The notes: generated by a model from the letters alone, not told the origin. A stretch of DNA of 64,000 bases from Pseudomonas luteola NBRC 103146 (GCF_002091675.1 NZ_BDAE01000004.1:1-64000), one strand, 5' to 3'. Shown: positions 35,854 through 44,756, numbered from the stretch's first letter. Translations and numbers: made by a program.

Positions 35854-36816
35854 TCAGATCAGGCTGTCATCGAGGATCATCACGACCTTACCGTTCACCT
35901 TGTTGCTCGACAGTGCCGCAAACGCCGCCTCGGCATCCTTGGCAGCAAATTTCCGCTCCAGGTTCGGCTTGAGCTTGCCTTCTGTAAACAACGGCCAGAC
36001 CCGTGCAGCCAGCTCTGCCATCAATCGGGCTTTGAACGCCGTATCGCGGTTACGCAGCGTAGAACCGATCAGGCTAATGCGCTTGCTCAACACCTTTGCC
36101 AGATCGAACTGCGCCTCTCGACCACTCATCAGGCCAATCAGTACCCACCGCCCGTCACGGCGCAGCACATCCAGATTAAGGTCGGCGTAGCTTGCGCCTA
36201 CCGGATCAAGGATCACGTCGAATGGCCCGAAGTCACGCAGTCCTTCCAGCCCCTGGTGCCGATCAACGCCCCCTTCGGCACCCAGCGAAATGCAATAGTC
36301 CAGCCGCTCGGCCGAACCTACGCTGACCCAGCAAGGATTACCAAAAGCCTTACAGAGTTGAATGGCGGCAGAACCTACGCCGCTGGCTCCTGCGTGCAAG
36401 AGTACTTTCTCGCCAGGGCGCAAGGCTGCCAATTCGAAAAGATTGCACCAGGCCGTTGCCCAGACCTCAGGTAACGCTGCTGCCTCAGCCATCGACAGCC
36501 CTTCGGGAACCGGAATCGCATGCTGAGCATTCACCACGACTTCGCTGGCCATACCACCACCGGCCAGCAGAGCACAGACACGATCCCCGACGTTCCAATT
36601 GGCTCCCTCACCAACTTCGACCACAACACCGGAACACTCCAGACCCAGGGTTTGCGGCGCTCCAGGCGGTGGCGGATAGTTACCGGCCAATTGAAGAAGA
36701 TCGGCGCGATTAAGCCCGGCCGCGGCGACCTGGATACGAATTTCACCTGCGGAAAGAGCAGGACTTGTCAGCTGTTGCCACTCAAGCTGACCTTCAATAC
36801 CTTGCAATGCGTTCAC
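35854..36816 (-). CDS. NAD(P)H quinone oxidoreductase (PIG3 type)
   Basis: This 320-aa zinc-free medium-chain dehydrogenase/reductase has the NADPH-binding HAGASGVGSAAIQL (about 140-153), AAGLNRADLLQLAGNYPPPPG near the N-terminus, and no zinc cysteines. It probably reduces quinones or reactive enones in the cytosol. The start is GTG with GGAGG 4 nt upstream. It is divergent from prc. Confidence 0.9.
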   Translation of the reverse strand: MNALQGIEGQLEWQQLTSPALSAGEIRIQVAAAGLNRADLLQLAGNYPPPPGAPQTLGLECSGVVVEVGEGANWNVGDRVCALLAGGGMASEVVVNAQHAIPVPEGLSMAEAAALPEVWATAWCNLFELAALRPGEKVLLHAGASGVGSAAIQLCKAFGNPCWVSVGSAERLDYCISLGAEGGVDRHQGLEGLRDFGPFDVILDPVGASYADLNLDVLRRDGRWVLIGLMSGREAQFDLAKVLSKRISLIGSTLRNRDTAFKARLMAELAARVWPLFTEGKLKPNLERKFAAKDAEAAFAALSSNKVNGKVVMILDDSLI

Positions 36817-36933
36817 GGTGCCTCCATAGTGAGCTAGCTTTTGACCTTTAACAGCGTACTTGACTGTTGCGGGGAACCGGAACGGTCAAGTACGGCCTAT
36901 AGCGTTATTACCCGTACTCTAGTCGAATCAAGC

Positions 36934-39024
36934 ATGAAGCAGCTCCTCCCCCGTACCGCCCTCCTGTTCATCCTCGGTGTCAGCGCTCTTCCGCTGGCAG
37001 CCAAAACAGTGAGCCCAAACGTCTGGGACGGTCTCAAACCAGACCGCGATCAAGTCGTGGCAAGTCTCAATGTGGTAGAGCTGCTCAAGCGCCATCACTA
37101 CAGCAAGCCGCCGCTTAACGATGAACGCTCGATAAAGATCTATGACAGCTATCTCAAGATGCTTGATCCCAATCGACTGTATTTCAACGCAGCCGATATC
37201 GCCGAGTTTGACGCATGGCGGACTCGCTTCGACGATCTGCTCAAGCAGGGCGACCTGAATCCAGGCTTTACCATCTACAAACGTTATCTGGATCGTGTAA
37301 AGGAACGCCTGGACTACACACTAGGCCTACTGGACAAAGGCATTCCCCAGCTGAATTTTGCGGCAGACGAAACGTTTGACGTCAACCGCGAAAAGGCGCC
37401 CTGGCCGACCAATACTGCCGCACTGGATGATCTGTGGCACAAGAAGCTCAAAGATGAAGTGCTGCGTCTGAAACTGGGTGGCAAGGACGATGCTGCCATC
37501 AAGGAGCAGCTGCAGAAGCGCTATCGCAATCAGTTGGCGCGCCTGAAACAGACTCGCAGCGAAGACATCTTCCAGGCTTACATCAACGCCTTCGCCCAAA
37601 CATACGATCCGCACACGCAGTACCTCTCGCCTGAAAGCGCAGAGAACTTCGATATCAACATGAGCCTTTCCCTTGAAGGCATCGGTGCGGTACTGCAGAG
37701 CGATAACGATTACGTACAGATCATTCGTCTGGTACCGGCCGGTCCCGCCGACAAGAGCAAGCAGCTCGCACCCGCTGACAAGATCGTGGGGGTAGCGCAA
37801 GGCAAAGACGGCGAAATGGTCGACGTCGTCGGCTGGCGTCTGGACGAGGTCGTCAAGAAGATCCGCGGCGCCAAGGGCTCCGTTGTTCGCCTAGAGGTTA
37901 TCCCTTCGAGCAATCCGCCGAATGATCAGACCACAAAGGTCGTCTCGATTACACGTGAAGCGGTAAAGCTTGAAGAACAGGCAGCCCAGAAACACATCAT
38001 TGACGTGCCTCACAACGGCAAGACCTACAAGCTGGGTGTAGTCGATGTGCCCGCTTTCTACTTGGACTTCAAGGCGTATCGCGCCGGCGACCCAAATTAC
38101 AAGAGCACTACCCGTGACGTGCGCAAGCTGATCGGTGAGCTGAAAAACGAGAAAGTCGACGGTATTGTCATCGACCTACGCAACAATGGTGGAGGCTCCC
38201 TGCAGGAAGCAACCGAACTGACTGGGCTCTTCATCGATCAAGGCCCAACGGTGTTGGTGCGTAACAGCGACGGCAAGGTAGACGTGTTGGCTGACGATGA
38301 AGGCGATGCTTTCTACACAGGCCCCATGACCGTGCTGGTCAACCGCCTCTCGGCCTCGGCTTCGGAAATCTTTGCGGGTGCCATGCAGGATTATCACCGT
38401 GCCTTGATCGTGGGCGGACAGACCTTCGGCAAAGGCACTGTTCAAACCATACAGCCTTTAAATCACGGGGAACTGAAGCTGACCCTGGCCAAGTTTTATC
38501 GCGTTTCAGGACAAAGTACCCAGCATCAGGGCGTTATCCCGGATATCAGCTATCCGGATATCGTAGATAACAAGGAGATCGGCGAAAGTGCGCTACCCAA
38601 CTCCATGCCATGGGATACGATCCGTCCGGTTCTTGAGGTAGAGAACAATCCGTTCAAGCCGTATCTGCCTGAGCTGATCAACCGTCACGATACCCGCACC
38701 AAGACCAACCCGGACTTTGTCTTTGCTCGTGAACGCCTTCAGTTTGCACAGGATGTCATGAAGGATACGACGGTCAGCCTGAACGAGCAGAAGCGTCGCG
38801 CCGAGCAGGACGCCCTCGACAAGCGCCAGCTGGCAATCGAGAACGAGCGTCGGGTAGCTAAAGGTGAGGAGCCCCTCAAGGAATTGAAAAAAGTTGATGA
38901 CGACGCTATTGCTGCCGCCAACAACGACGAAAAGACCAAACCTCAAGACGATGCCTACCTGATGGAGAGTGGTCAGATCCTGCTCGACTATCTGGACTTG
39001 AGTCACGGCGGTCCGTCTCACTGA
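36934..39024 (+). CDS. prc: Tail-specific C-terminal processing protease
   Basis: This 696-aa periplasmic S41 protease has a signal peptide (cut near PLAA), a PDZ domain (about 240-320) and a catalytic dyad Ser475 (NRLSASASEIFAG) and Lys500 (TFGKGTVQT), spaced 25 residues apart as in E. coli Prc (430/455). A DUF3340-type C-terminal region is rich in charged residues. In P. aeruginosa the orthologue (AlgO/PA3257) degrades truncated MucA and affects alginate. The start is ATG 36934; upstream in-frame codons give no signal peptide. Confidence 0.94.
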   Translation: MKQLLPRTALLFILGVSALPLAAKTVSPNVWDGLKPDRDQVVASLNVVELLKRHHYSKPPLNDERSIKIYDSYLKMLDPNRLYFNAADIAEFDAWRTRFDDLLKQGDLNPGFTIYKRYLDRVKERLDYTLGLLDKGIPQLNFAADETFDVNREKAPWPTNTAALDDLWHKKLKDEVLRLKLGGKDDAAIKEQLQKRYRNQLARLKQTRSEDIFQAYINAFAQTYDPHTQYLSPESAENFDINMSLSLEGIGAVLQSDNDYVQIIRLVPAGPADKSKQLAPADKIVGVAQGKDGEMVDVVGWRLDEVVKKIRGAKGSVVRLEVIPSSNPPNDQTTKVVSITREAVKLEEQAAQKHIIDVPHNGKTYKLGVVDVPAFYLDFKAYRAGDPNYKSTTRDVRKLIGELKNEKVDGIVIDLRNNGGGSLQEATELTGLFIDQGPTVLVRNSDGKVDVLADDEGDAFYTGPMTVLVNRLSASASEIFAGAMQDYHRALIVGGQTFGKGTVQTIQPLNHGELKLTLAKFYRVSGQSTQHQGVIPDISYPDIVDNKEIGESALPNSMPWDTIRPVLEVENNPFKPYLPELINRHDTRTKTNPDFVFARERLQFAQDVMKDTTVSLNEQKRRAEQDALDKRQLAIENERRVAKGEEPLKELKKVDDDAIAAANNDEKTKPQDDAYLMESGQILLDYLDLSHGGPSH

Positions 39025-39027
39025 TTG

Positions 39028-39056
39028 CCGTCATCAAATAGTCATCGAACTGTCGT
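39028..39056 (+). promoter_or_regulatory. Three-unit Pho-box-like array
   Basis: CCGTCAT, TAGTCAT and CTGTCGT occur at exact 11-nt steps with A-rich spacers (CAAA, CGAA). They match the Pho box unit CTGTCAT at 6/7, 5/7 and 6/7. The array begins 4 bases after the prc stop and ends 53 bases before the EAL/GGDEF gene. No clear -10 follows, and a terminator hairpin lies just downstream, which weakens the call. Confidence 0.4.
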
Positions 39057-39062
39057 GAAATG

Positions 39063-39092
39063 AACAAGGCCAGCTTATCGCTGGCTTTGTTT
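39063..39092 (+). terminator. Intrinsic terminator of prc
   Basis: The stem AACAAGGCCAGC/GCTGGCTTTGTT (12 bp, one G.U, loop TTATC) has a T-rich 3' arm. Confidence 0.82.
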
Positions 39093-39109
39093 ATTCAGGA
39101 CCAAGATAG

Positions 39110-40861
39110 ATGACCGTCAACGAACAGTTGAGCGCGCTTGAGCAGATACTGGCTCGAAGTGATATACACAGCCTTTTCCAACCTATCGTTTCCTTGAGCG
39201 AACGCCGCATCATTGGCTATGAAGCACTTAGCCGTGGGCCTTCCAACAGTCCTCTGCACTCCCCGCTTCCCCTGTTCGCCATTGCTCGTACGGCACAGCG
39301 TCTGTCCGAGCTGGAAATGGCGTGTCGCACCCAGGCATGCACCGGTTTCCGTGATCTAGGCCTTGAAGGTAAGCTCTTCCTTAACATTTCCCCCGAATCA
39401 CTTCTTGAGAACAGTCACGAGCAGGGCCGCACCCTGAAACTGCTACAGCGTCTGGGTATCCCTGCTAACCGAATCGTCATCGAGCTGACCGAACAGGCCC
39501 CAACCGACGATCTGGGCCTGCTTGATACCGCCTTGCACTACTATCGCGCAATGGGCTTTTCGATTGCTCTGGATGACCTGGGGGCCGGCTATTCCAGCCT
39601 GCGCCTGTGGTCCGAGCTGCGCCCGGACTACGTGAAGATCGATCGTCATTTCATCGATGGTATCCATCGTGATGGCGTCAAACGGGAGTTTGTAGGCTCC
39701 ATCCTTCAAATGGCCAAGGCGTCCAACGCCGTGGTGGTTGCTGAAGGCATTGAGCTGCATGAGGAACTGGTCGTGCTGGCCGAAATGGGCATTGATCTAG
39801 TTCAGGGCTACCTTCTGAGTCGTCCTGAAGCAAATCCCCCGCGGGAAGCACGCGAGATCATGCCTCGCCTGGAGACACGCCCCAAAAGCCTTACAGAGGG
39901 CGGTACAGGCCTGACATCCATGTTACTTGAGCGGCCTGCCATCCAGGAGCAGACGCTGATACCTGCCGTCATGCAGCTTTTCCACGACAAACCCAGCTTT
40001 AACTCCTTGGCCGTGCTTGATGAACACGGTGCGCCTGTCGGCATCGTCCACCATTATGCCCTTGCAGAAGCCCTGCGTAAGCCCTTTGCGCCGGACCTGT
40101 TTGGTCGCAAGCCCATTACGCGACTTATGCATCTGGATTTTCTATGTGTGGAGAAGAGCCAATCTCCTCTTCACGTCAGCCGACTACTCACCCAGCGCGC
40201 CAAGCAGCGGGTAGAAGAAGACTTCATTATTGTTGATCAAGGCCAATATGTCGGCATGGGTCGTGTGGTTGATCTTCTCCAACTGATTACTGAGCAGAAG
40301 ATTCAGGAAGCACGGCATGCCAATCCTCTGACAGGCCTGCCCGGCAGCGTGCCGATTCATCATTGTCTAAGCCAGTTACTGGAGCGCAACCAAAACGCCA
40401 CCCTGTGTCACCTTGATATCGACAGCTTTACGCCCTTCAATGAGATTTATGGATATGCCAAGGGAGACGAAGTACTGCTGTGCCTGGCACAGGCCTTGGC
40501 AGAAAGCATGGATCGCACCCAGGACTTCATCGGTCACTACGGCGATGACAACTTTATAATCGTCCTGCGCTCCATGGACTGGCGAGCACGGCTGACTCGA
40601 CTCATGGAGACTTTCCAGAGTCGCTGCCGTCGCTTTTACGCACCGGAGCACCTGGATGCAGGCTGCCTGATAGCAGAAGATCATGAAGGCTACCGACGCG
40701 AGTATCCGCTGCTCTCTCTATCTCTTGGGGTTGTAAGGGTTACGGCAGAAAGTCGAACGTCACGCGATGCTCGCCAACTGCTTAAACTGGCGGAAAGCGC
40801 CAAGGCTCAGGCCAAAACCATTCCCGGCTATAGCTTGCACCTGATGGCCGAAACGGCCTGA
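39110..40861 (+). CDS. EAL-CBS-GGDEF c-di-GMP signalling protein
   Basis: This 583-aa cytoplasmic protein has an EAL domain at about 15-255 with intact EAL (Glu38), DDLGAGYSS (Asp155-Asp156), DYVKID and the later VAEGIE, so phosphodiesterase activity is likely. A tandem CBS pair (about 275-400) could sense adenine nucleotides. A C-terminal GGDEF-like domain (about 410-575) has AKGDE (450-454) in place of GG(D/E)EF, so cyclase activity is doubtful and a GTP-binding regulatory role more likely. It matches PA3258 of P. aeruginosa in position and layout. A Pho-box-like array lies upstream. Confidence 0.9.
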   Translation: MTVNEQLSALEQILARSDIHSLFQPIVSLSERRIIGYEALSRGPSNSPLHSPLPLFAIARTAQRLSELEMACRTQACTGFRDLGLEGKLFLNISPESLLENSHEQGRTLKLLQRLGIPANRIVIELTEQAPTDDLGLLDTALHYYRAMGFSIALDDLGAGYSSLRLWSELRPDYVKIDRHFIDGIHRDGVKREFVGSILQMAKASNAVVVAEGIELHEELVVLAEMGIDLVQGYLLSRPEANPPREAREIMPRLETRPKSLTEGGTGLTSMLLERPAIQEQTLIPAVMQLFHDKPSFNSLAVLDEHGAPVGIVHHYALAEALRKPFAPDLFGRKPITRLMHLDFLCVEKSQSPLHVSRLLTQRAKQRVEEDFIIVDQGQYVGMGRVVDLLQLITEQKIQEARHANPLTGLPGSVPIHHCLSQLLERNQNATLCHLDIDSFTPFNEIYGYAKGDEVLLCLAQALAESMDRTQDFIGHYGDDNFIIVLRSMDWRARLTRLMETFQSRCRRFYAPEHLDAGCLIAEDHEGYRREYPLLSLSLGVVRVTAESRTSRDARQLLKLAESAKAQAKTIPGYSLHLMAETA

Positions 40862-40862
40862 G

Positions 40863-41228
40863 TTACCTATCTGAGGAAAAGTTGTACTCGAATACGCGCG
40901 TGACTTCAGATGCATGCCAGGCAGCCGCCTCTATACCATCCACCTCGCCGTTGAAACGCCCGACTCGCTGGGCGCATTCAAAGAAACCAGGACGCGGCAG
41001 CCGGCTCGCACCCTGGCTGACCACCAATGCGCTGCGCAACGGCACACCCTCACGGGCATCCAGCGCTATCAGGTGTTCAAGGGCAGCAGTCAGTGTCGCC
41101 ATGGCGGGCGTCGGTAACTGTAGACGCTCGATCAGCGAGCGATAGGTTACCAAGTGCCGCTGGCAACGAGCTTCTTCCAACTCGGCCAGCAACGCCTGCC
41201 AATGGGTACGACTGATCTGTAACGCCAC
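40863..41228 (-). CDS. Conserved hypothetical protein
   Basis: This 121-aa cytoplasmic protein has an N-terminal helix-rich region resembling a small DNA-binding fold (LVTYRSLIERLQLPTPAMATLT) and a C-terminal half containing GASRLPRPGFFECAQRVGRF. I recognise it only as a type of short conserved pseudomonad protein with no known function. The start appears to be GTG at 41228. It converges on the EAL/GGDEF gene with one base between the stops. Confidence 0.65.
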   Translation of the reverse strand: MALQISRTHWQALLAELEEARCQRHLVTYRSLIERLQLPTPAMATLTAALEHLIALDAREGVPLRSALVVSQGASRLPRPGFFECAQRVGRFNGEVDGIEAAAWHASEVTRVFEYNFSSDR

Positions 41229-41313
41229 AATACAAACCTGAATTCAACGAAAGGTTACTATAACAGCACAGCTTATCCTGTTCCGATGTGCAAGCACCTC
41301 TCGCCATCCAGGC

Positions 41314-41775
41314 TCATGCCCGCTCAACCACTATAACGCCCTCAGCGGGTTTCTCATTGGGAAGCGGCGGAGCCGATAGCGACTTTTGCACCGCTACGGG
41401 CTGGGCATCTCTCCAGGCGCGAAAGGCATCAAGCTCGCTCTGCCAGGTTTTGCTTACCCACGCCAGCACTGCCAGATCATCAATGAAGCCAAAGGTAAGC
41501 ATCCAGTCAGGGATCAGATCAACAGGCGAAAGGAAATAAGCAAGTGCTGCGACTACCGACAAGAGTGCCTGCCGACTGATACCCCGATATTCTCCACGCC
41601 ACCAGGCCAGTAGCAGGGAATGGAAGAGCCCCAAGGTATCCTTGGCGGCACCCAACCGAAAATCTCGCTTGGCCAGCTTACGCCCGACGGCCAATAACAA
41701 TGCCGGTAAGCGCCCCCGAACAAGAAAACGTTGGGCAAGCCTCAGATAACGATCAAATCCAACGGGTGGCTTCAT
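41314..41775 (-). CDS. YkvA-family (DUF1232) membrane protein
   Basis: This 153-aa protein has the DUF1232 core YFLSPVDLIPDWMLTFGFIDDLAVLAW (split around residues 80-106), a short membrane-embedded helical pair with SP-D-IPD. The function of the family is unknown. GGGGAG is correctly spaced from the ATG. The C-terminal tail is Pro/Glu-rich. Confidence 0.85.
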   Translation of the reverse strand: MKPPVGFDRYLRLAQRFLVRGRLPALLLAVGRKLAKRDFRLGAAKDTLGLFHSLLLAWWRGEYRGISRQALLSVVAALAYFLSPVDLIPDWMLTFGFIDDLAVLAWVSKTWQSELDAFRAWRDAQPVAVQKSLSAPPLPNEKPAEGVIVVERA

Positions 41776-41878
41776 GAGATCTCCCCGCCTCGCAAAGGCA
41801 GTCTGATAGAGCGTTTGGCGAATAGGTAAATAATTACCCAGATTAGAGCATCGTCCTCACAAACAGGTTTCCTAAAAC

Positions 41879-41907
41879 AAAAAAGCCCCGTATGAACGGG
41901 GCTTTTT
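41879..41907 (-). terminator. Bidirectional terminator of the FKBP gene
   Basis: GCCCCGT/ACGGGGC (7 bp, loop ATGA) is flanked by six As and five Ts. On the minus strand it ends the peptidyl-prolyl isomerase transcript. Confidence 0.92.
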
Positions 41908-41921
41908 AATAGAACGGCATG

Positions 41922-42701
41922 TTACTTCTTGGAAGTATCCTGCTCTTGTGCAGCGTCCGACTCGTCGGATGGCTCTTGCGTCAGGCCATTGTCGCCCTGA
42001 GCGCTTGGATCCTTGATACCTAGCAGCTCCAGGTCAAAGACAAGCACGGAGTTGGCAGGAATGGCAGGGCTTGGGCTCTGCGCGCCGTAGGCCAGTTCGC
42101 TGGGAATGTACAGCTTGTACTTTTCACCTACATGCATGAGCTGAAGCGCTTCAACCCAACCCGGAATCACGCCACTCACCGGCAAATCAATCGGGCTGCC
42201 ACGCTTGATGGAACTGTCGAATACAGTACCGTCAACAAGACGGCCTTCGTAGTGAACTGTGACTACATCATTCGGCTTGGGCTGCGGACCATCTGCCTTC
42301 TTGACCACTTCATACTGCAAACCGGAAGCCGTTGTGACAACACCCTCGCGCTTGCCATTTTTTTCCAGGAAATCCTTGCCTGCTTTGGCATTGTCTTCGC
42401 TGAGCTTGGTCATGCGCTCTTCTGCACGCTTCTGCAGATCGGCAAACGCATCTCTTAGCTGATCATCGGTAAGCTTCTGCTCTTTCTTGCCCACAGCATC
42501 TTCAATACCCAAAGCCACTGCTTTTGAATCCAGGTCATCGATGCCTTCCTGAGCAAGGCTTTTACCCATGTTCAAGCCGATGCCGTAGGACGCTTTCTGA
42601 GCTGGAGTTTCAAGATTAACCTTGGATTGTGATTGTGAGTCGCAGCCGCTGAGAACCAGGCCAACGAGGGCCACTGCTGCTGCCAACCGGTGCTGTTTCA
42701 T
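41922..42701 (-). CDS. FKBP-type peptidyl-prolyl isomerase lipoprotein
   Basis: This 259-aa envelope foldase has a lipobox LSGC (Cys20). The FKBP_N dimerisation region (about 30-140, QKASYGIGLNMGKSL) is followed by the FKBP domain (about 145-232: VTVHYEGRLVDGTVFDSS, SGVIPGWVEAL, AYG...IPANSVLVFDLELL). A Glu/Asp/Gln-rich tail ends in DTSKK. It is of the FkpA/FklB type. AAGGAAACAGC precedes the ATG. Confidence 0.92.
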   Translation of the reverse strand: MKQHRLAAAVALVGLVLSGCDSQSQSKVNLETPAQKASYGIGLNMGKSLAQEGIDDLDSKAVALGIEDAVGKKEQKLTDDQLRDAFADLQKRAEERMTKLSEDNAKAGKDFLEKNGKREGVVTTASGLQYEVVKKADGPQPKPNDVVTVHYEGRLVDGTVFDSSIKRGSPIDLPVSGVIPGWVEALQLMHVGEKYKLYIPSELAYGAQSPSPAIPANSVLVFDLELLGIKDPSAQGDNGLTQEPSDESDAAQEQDTSKK

Positions 42702-42984
42702 GCTGTTTCCTTGTCCGTGCGCGAAGCGCGTTCGATAAAACCGCGAGCTTATCAGGGCCTAACTGCCACTGGCTACGGCATGATAAGAATAGTTAGTAGC
42801 TTATAAGTTCAGCGCTGAATAGTGACTGAATACAAAGCAGTCTGTGTCCGTGACGTATCAAACAACCCTGAACATACGGACTAGACATCTTTAAAAAGAA
42901 ACTAACTGTACAAAGAACTTCCAGCAAAGAATGCTTAATAGAAGCAGAAAACAGCCGCTAGAAAGGGACTAAACCTGTAGAAAC
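42702..42984. other. Gene-free stretch upstream of the FKBP gene
   Basis: No ORF with coding character, RNA gene or convincing repeat is seen. A GCGCGAAGCGCG-like inverted repeat lies about 20 bases upstream of the FKBP start. Confidence 0.4.
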
Positions 42985-43011
42985 GAAAAAAGCGGCGCAA
43001 GGCCGCTTTTT
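42985..43011 (-). terminator. Terminator of the Asp/Val tRNA operon
   Basis: The stem AAAAAGCGGC/GCCGCTTTTT with a 5-nt loop gives a T-run after the stem on the minus strand. It lies 42 bases after the last tRNA. Confidence 0.88.
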
Positions 43012-43052
43012 CGTAATTTATCGGGAGTTCAGTGGGCCCGATAAACTTAATA

Positions 43053-43129
43053 TGGCGCAGCGGACGGGACTCGAACCCGCGACCCCCGGCGTGACAGGCC
43101 GGTATTCTAACCGACTGAACTACCGCTGC
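43053..43129 (-). tRNA. tRNA-Asp (GTC), copy 1
   Basis: A 77-nt cloverleaf on the minus strand with acceptor GCAGCGG/CCGCTGC, anticodon loop CTGTCAC (GTC) and encoded CCA. It is the last tRNA of the operon. The mature sequence appears identical to copy 2. Confidence 0.97.
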
Positions 43130-43142
43130 GTATATCGCAAAA

Positions 43143-43218
43143 TGGTGGGTGATGACGGGATCGAACCGCCGACCCTCTGCTTGTAAGGCAGATGCTCTCC
43201 CAGCTGAGCTAATCACCC
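43143..43218 (-). tRNA. tRNA-Val (TAC), copy 1
   Basis: A 76-nt cloverleaf with acceptor GGGTGAT/ATCACCC, anticodon TAC in CTTACAA and encoded CCA. It lies 13 bases upstream of tRNA-Asp copy 1. Confidence 0.97.
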
Positions 43219-43298
43219 ACGTAGCTTTCGCTAGTGTTCTTCCTGGGTTCATCAAGAGGATTTAAAACCCAATCAAGCAACCCAAGATGAAGCAAAAA

Positions 43299-43375
43299 TG
43301 GCGCAGCGGACGGGACTCGAACCCGCGACCCCCGGCGTGACAGGCCGGTATTCTAACCGACTGAACTACCGCTGC
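43299..43375 (-). tRNA. tRNA-Asp (GTC), copy 2
   Basis: This is the same 77-nt sequence as copy 1, with anticodon GTC and encoded CCA. An 80-base spacer separates it from tRNA-Val copy 1. Confidence 0.97.
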
Positions 43376-43390
43376 GCGTAACTTCAAGAG

Positions 43391-43466
43391 TGGTGGGTGA
43401 TGACGGGATCGAACCGCCGACCCTCTGCTTGTAAGGCAGATGCTCTCCCAGCTGAGCTAATCACCC
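43391..43466 (-). tRNA. tRNA-Val (TAC), copy 2
   Basis: A 76-nt tRNA, the same as copy 1, and the first tRNA in the operon. A good sigma-70 promoter lies 40 bases upstream. Confidence 0.97.
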
Positions 43467-43505
43467 ACTTAACTTTCGTAAGCGTTTGCTCTCGAAGTGG
43501 GGCGC

Positions 43506-43534
43506 ATTCTACGGACGGTTTTAGAGACTGGCAA
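43506..43534 (-). promoter_or_regulatory. Sigma-70 promoter of the Asp/Val tRNA operon
   Basis: On the minus strand the -35 TTGCCA (43534-43529), a 17-nt spacer and the -10 TAGAAT (43511-43506) are followed by a GC-rich discriminator (GCGCCCC), as expected for stable-RNA promoters. Confidence 0.8.
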
Positions 43535-43556
43535 GCCCCCAAGTGAAAAAAATTTC

Positions 43557-43611
43557 AAATGATCCAAAGGCTTAGGTTCTTTTCCTTTATTTCCAAGCCT
43601 TTGGATCATTT
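43557..43611. repeat. 17-bp perfect inverted repeat between tRNAs and rdgC
   Basis: The left arm (43557-43573) and right arm (43595-43611) are exact reverse complements of 17 bases, with a 21-nt pyrimidine-rich centre. The element sits just upstream of the tRNA promoter -35 and upstream of rdgC, between divergent units. A terminator is not expected here. It may be a cruciform, a regulator site or a small mobile-element remnant. Confidence 0.8.
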
Positions 43612-43773
43612 CCCGGGTCTGCCCTTGCAGGCAGGACCGTATCGTTACGCCCAAAAAAGCGGCCTGTTTGTCATTAAAGCCCTTTAATCGTTGCCAATGA
43701 TCAATTGGGGGTTGGCCTTGGAAGCATGGCAGCGGAATAATGCGCGCTTCGTTTTTTGGGGAATCGTCACGCC

Positions 43774-44694
43774 ATGTGGTTTCGTAATCTTCTTATCTAT
43801 CGTCTTACCCAGGATTTATCACTCGAAGCCGATGCCCTGGAAACCGCGTTGGCCAGCAAACCTGCACGTCCCTGCGCCAGCCAGGAACTGACCACTTACG
43901 GTTTCGTTGCTCCTTTTGGCAAGGGAGAAGACGCTCCTCTGGTACATGTCAGCCAGGATTTCTTTCTGATCGCAGCTCGCAAGGAAGAGCGCATTCTGCC
44001 CGGCAGCGTAGTAAAAGACGCCGTGCAGGAAAAAGTTGATGAAATCGAAGCGCAGCAGATGCGCAAGGTTTACAAAAAGGAGCGTGACCAGATAAAGGAC
44101 GAAATTGTCATGAGTCTGCTGCCACGGGCCTTCATTCGCCGCCAGACTACCTTTGCAGCAATCGCGCCCAAGCAGGGCTGGATTCTGGTAGATGCCTCCA
44201 GTGCAAAGCGCGCAGAAGATTTGCTTTCCACCCTTCGTGAAGCGCTGGGCTCCCTTCCGGTCCGTCCGATGTCGGTCAAGCAGGCACCGACTGCAACCTT
44301 TACAGATTGGGTCAAGTCTCAAGCAGCCACAAATGATTTCCATCTGCTGGATGAGTGCGAGCTACGCGATAGTCACGAGGATGGCGGTGTTGTCCGCTGT
44401 AAAGGGCAAGACTTGACCAGTGAGGAAATTCAGAATCACCTGGGCGCAGGCAAGCTGGTGACCAAGCTGGCCCTGGCTTGGCAGGACAAGCTGTCGCTGT
44501 TGATCGATGACAAGGTCGCGCTCAAGCGTCTGCGCTTTGAGGACTTGCTTCAAGAGCAGGCCGAGCAGGATGGCGGCGATGATGCCATGGCGCAGCTGGA
44601 TGCTACCTTTACTCTAATGATGATGACCTTTGCCGAATTTATTCCGTCGCTGGTCGAAGCGCTGGGTGGAGAAGAAATTCCGCAGGGGCTCTAA
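43774..44694 (+). CDS. rdgC: Recombination-associated protein RdgC
   Basis: This 306-aa ring-shaped DNA-binding protein modulates RecA; E. coli RdgC is 303 aa. The start [13 protein letters not shown] matches the family N-terminus, so ATG 43774 is chosen over an in-frame GTG six codons upstream. [24 protein letters not shown] and the C-terminal [20 protein letters not shown] are typical. Confidence 0.96.
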   Translation: MWFRNLLIYRLTQDLSLEADALETALASKPARPCASQELTTYGFVAPFGKGEDAPLVHVSQDFFLIAARKEERILPGSVVKDAVQEKVDEIEAQQMRKVYKKERDQIKDEIVMSLLPRAFIRRQTTFAAIAPKQGWILVDASSAKRAEDLLSTLREALGSLPVRPMSVKQAPTATFTDWVKSQAATNDFHLLDECELRDSHEDGGVVRCKGQDLTSEEIQNHLGAGKLVTKLALAWQDKLSLLIDDKVALKRLRFEDLLQEQAEQDGGDDAMAQLDATFTLMMMTFAEFIPSLVEALGGEEIPQGL

Positions 44695-44700
44695 TCAGGT

Positions 44701-44720
44701 GCGGCGCCTCGGGGCGCCGC
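44701..44720 (+). terminator. GC hairpin after rdgC
   Basis: A perfect 8-bp stem GCGGCGCC/GGCGCCGC has a 4-nt loop. No U-tract follows, so it may be a pause site or partial terminator between rdgC and the transporter gene. Confidence 0.45.
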
Positions 44721-44756
44721 CCAACTTCCAAGGCTCATATTTTTATAAGGATAATC

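Noticed and set aside
43053-43466. Repeated blocks that could look like a short CRISPR-like array
   Set aside because: The repeats are complete tRNA genes.
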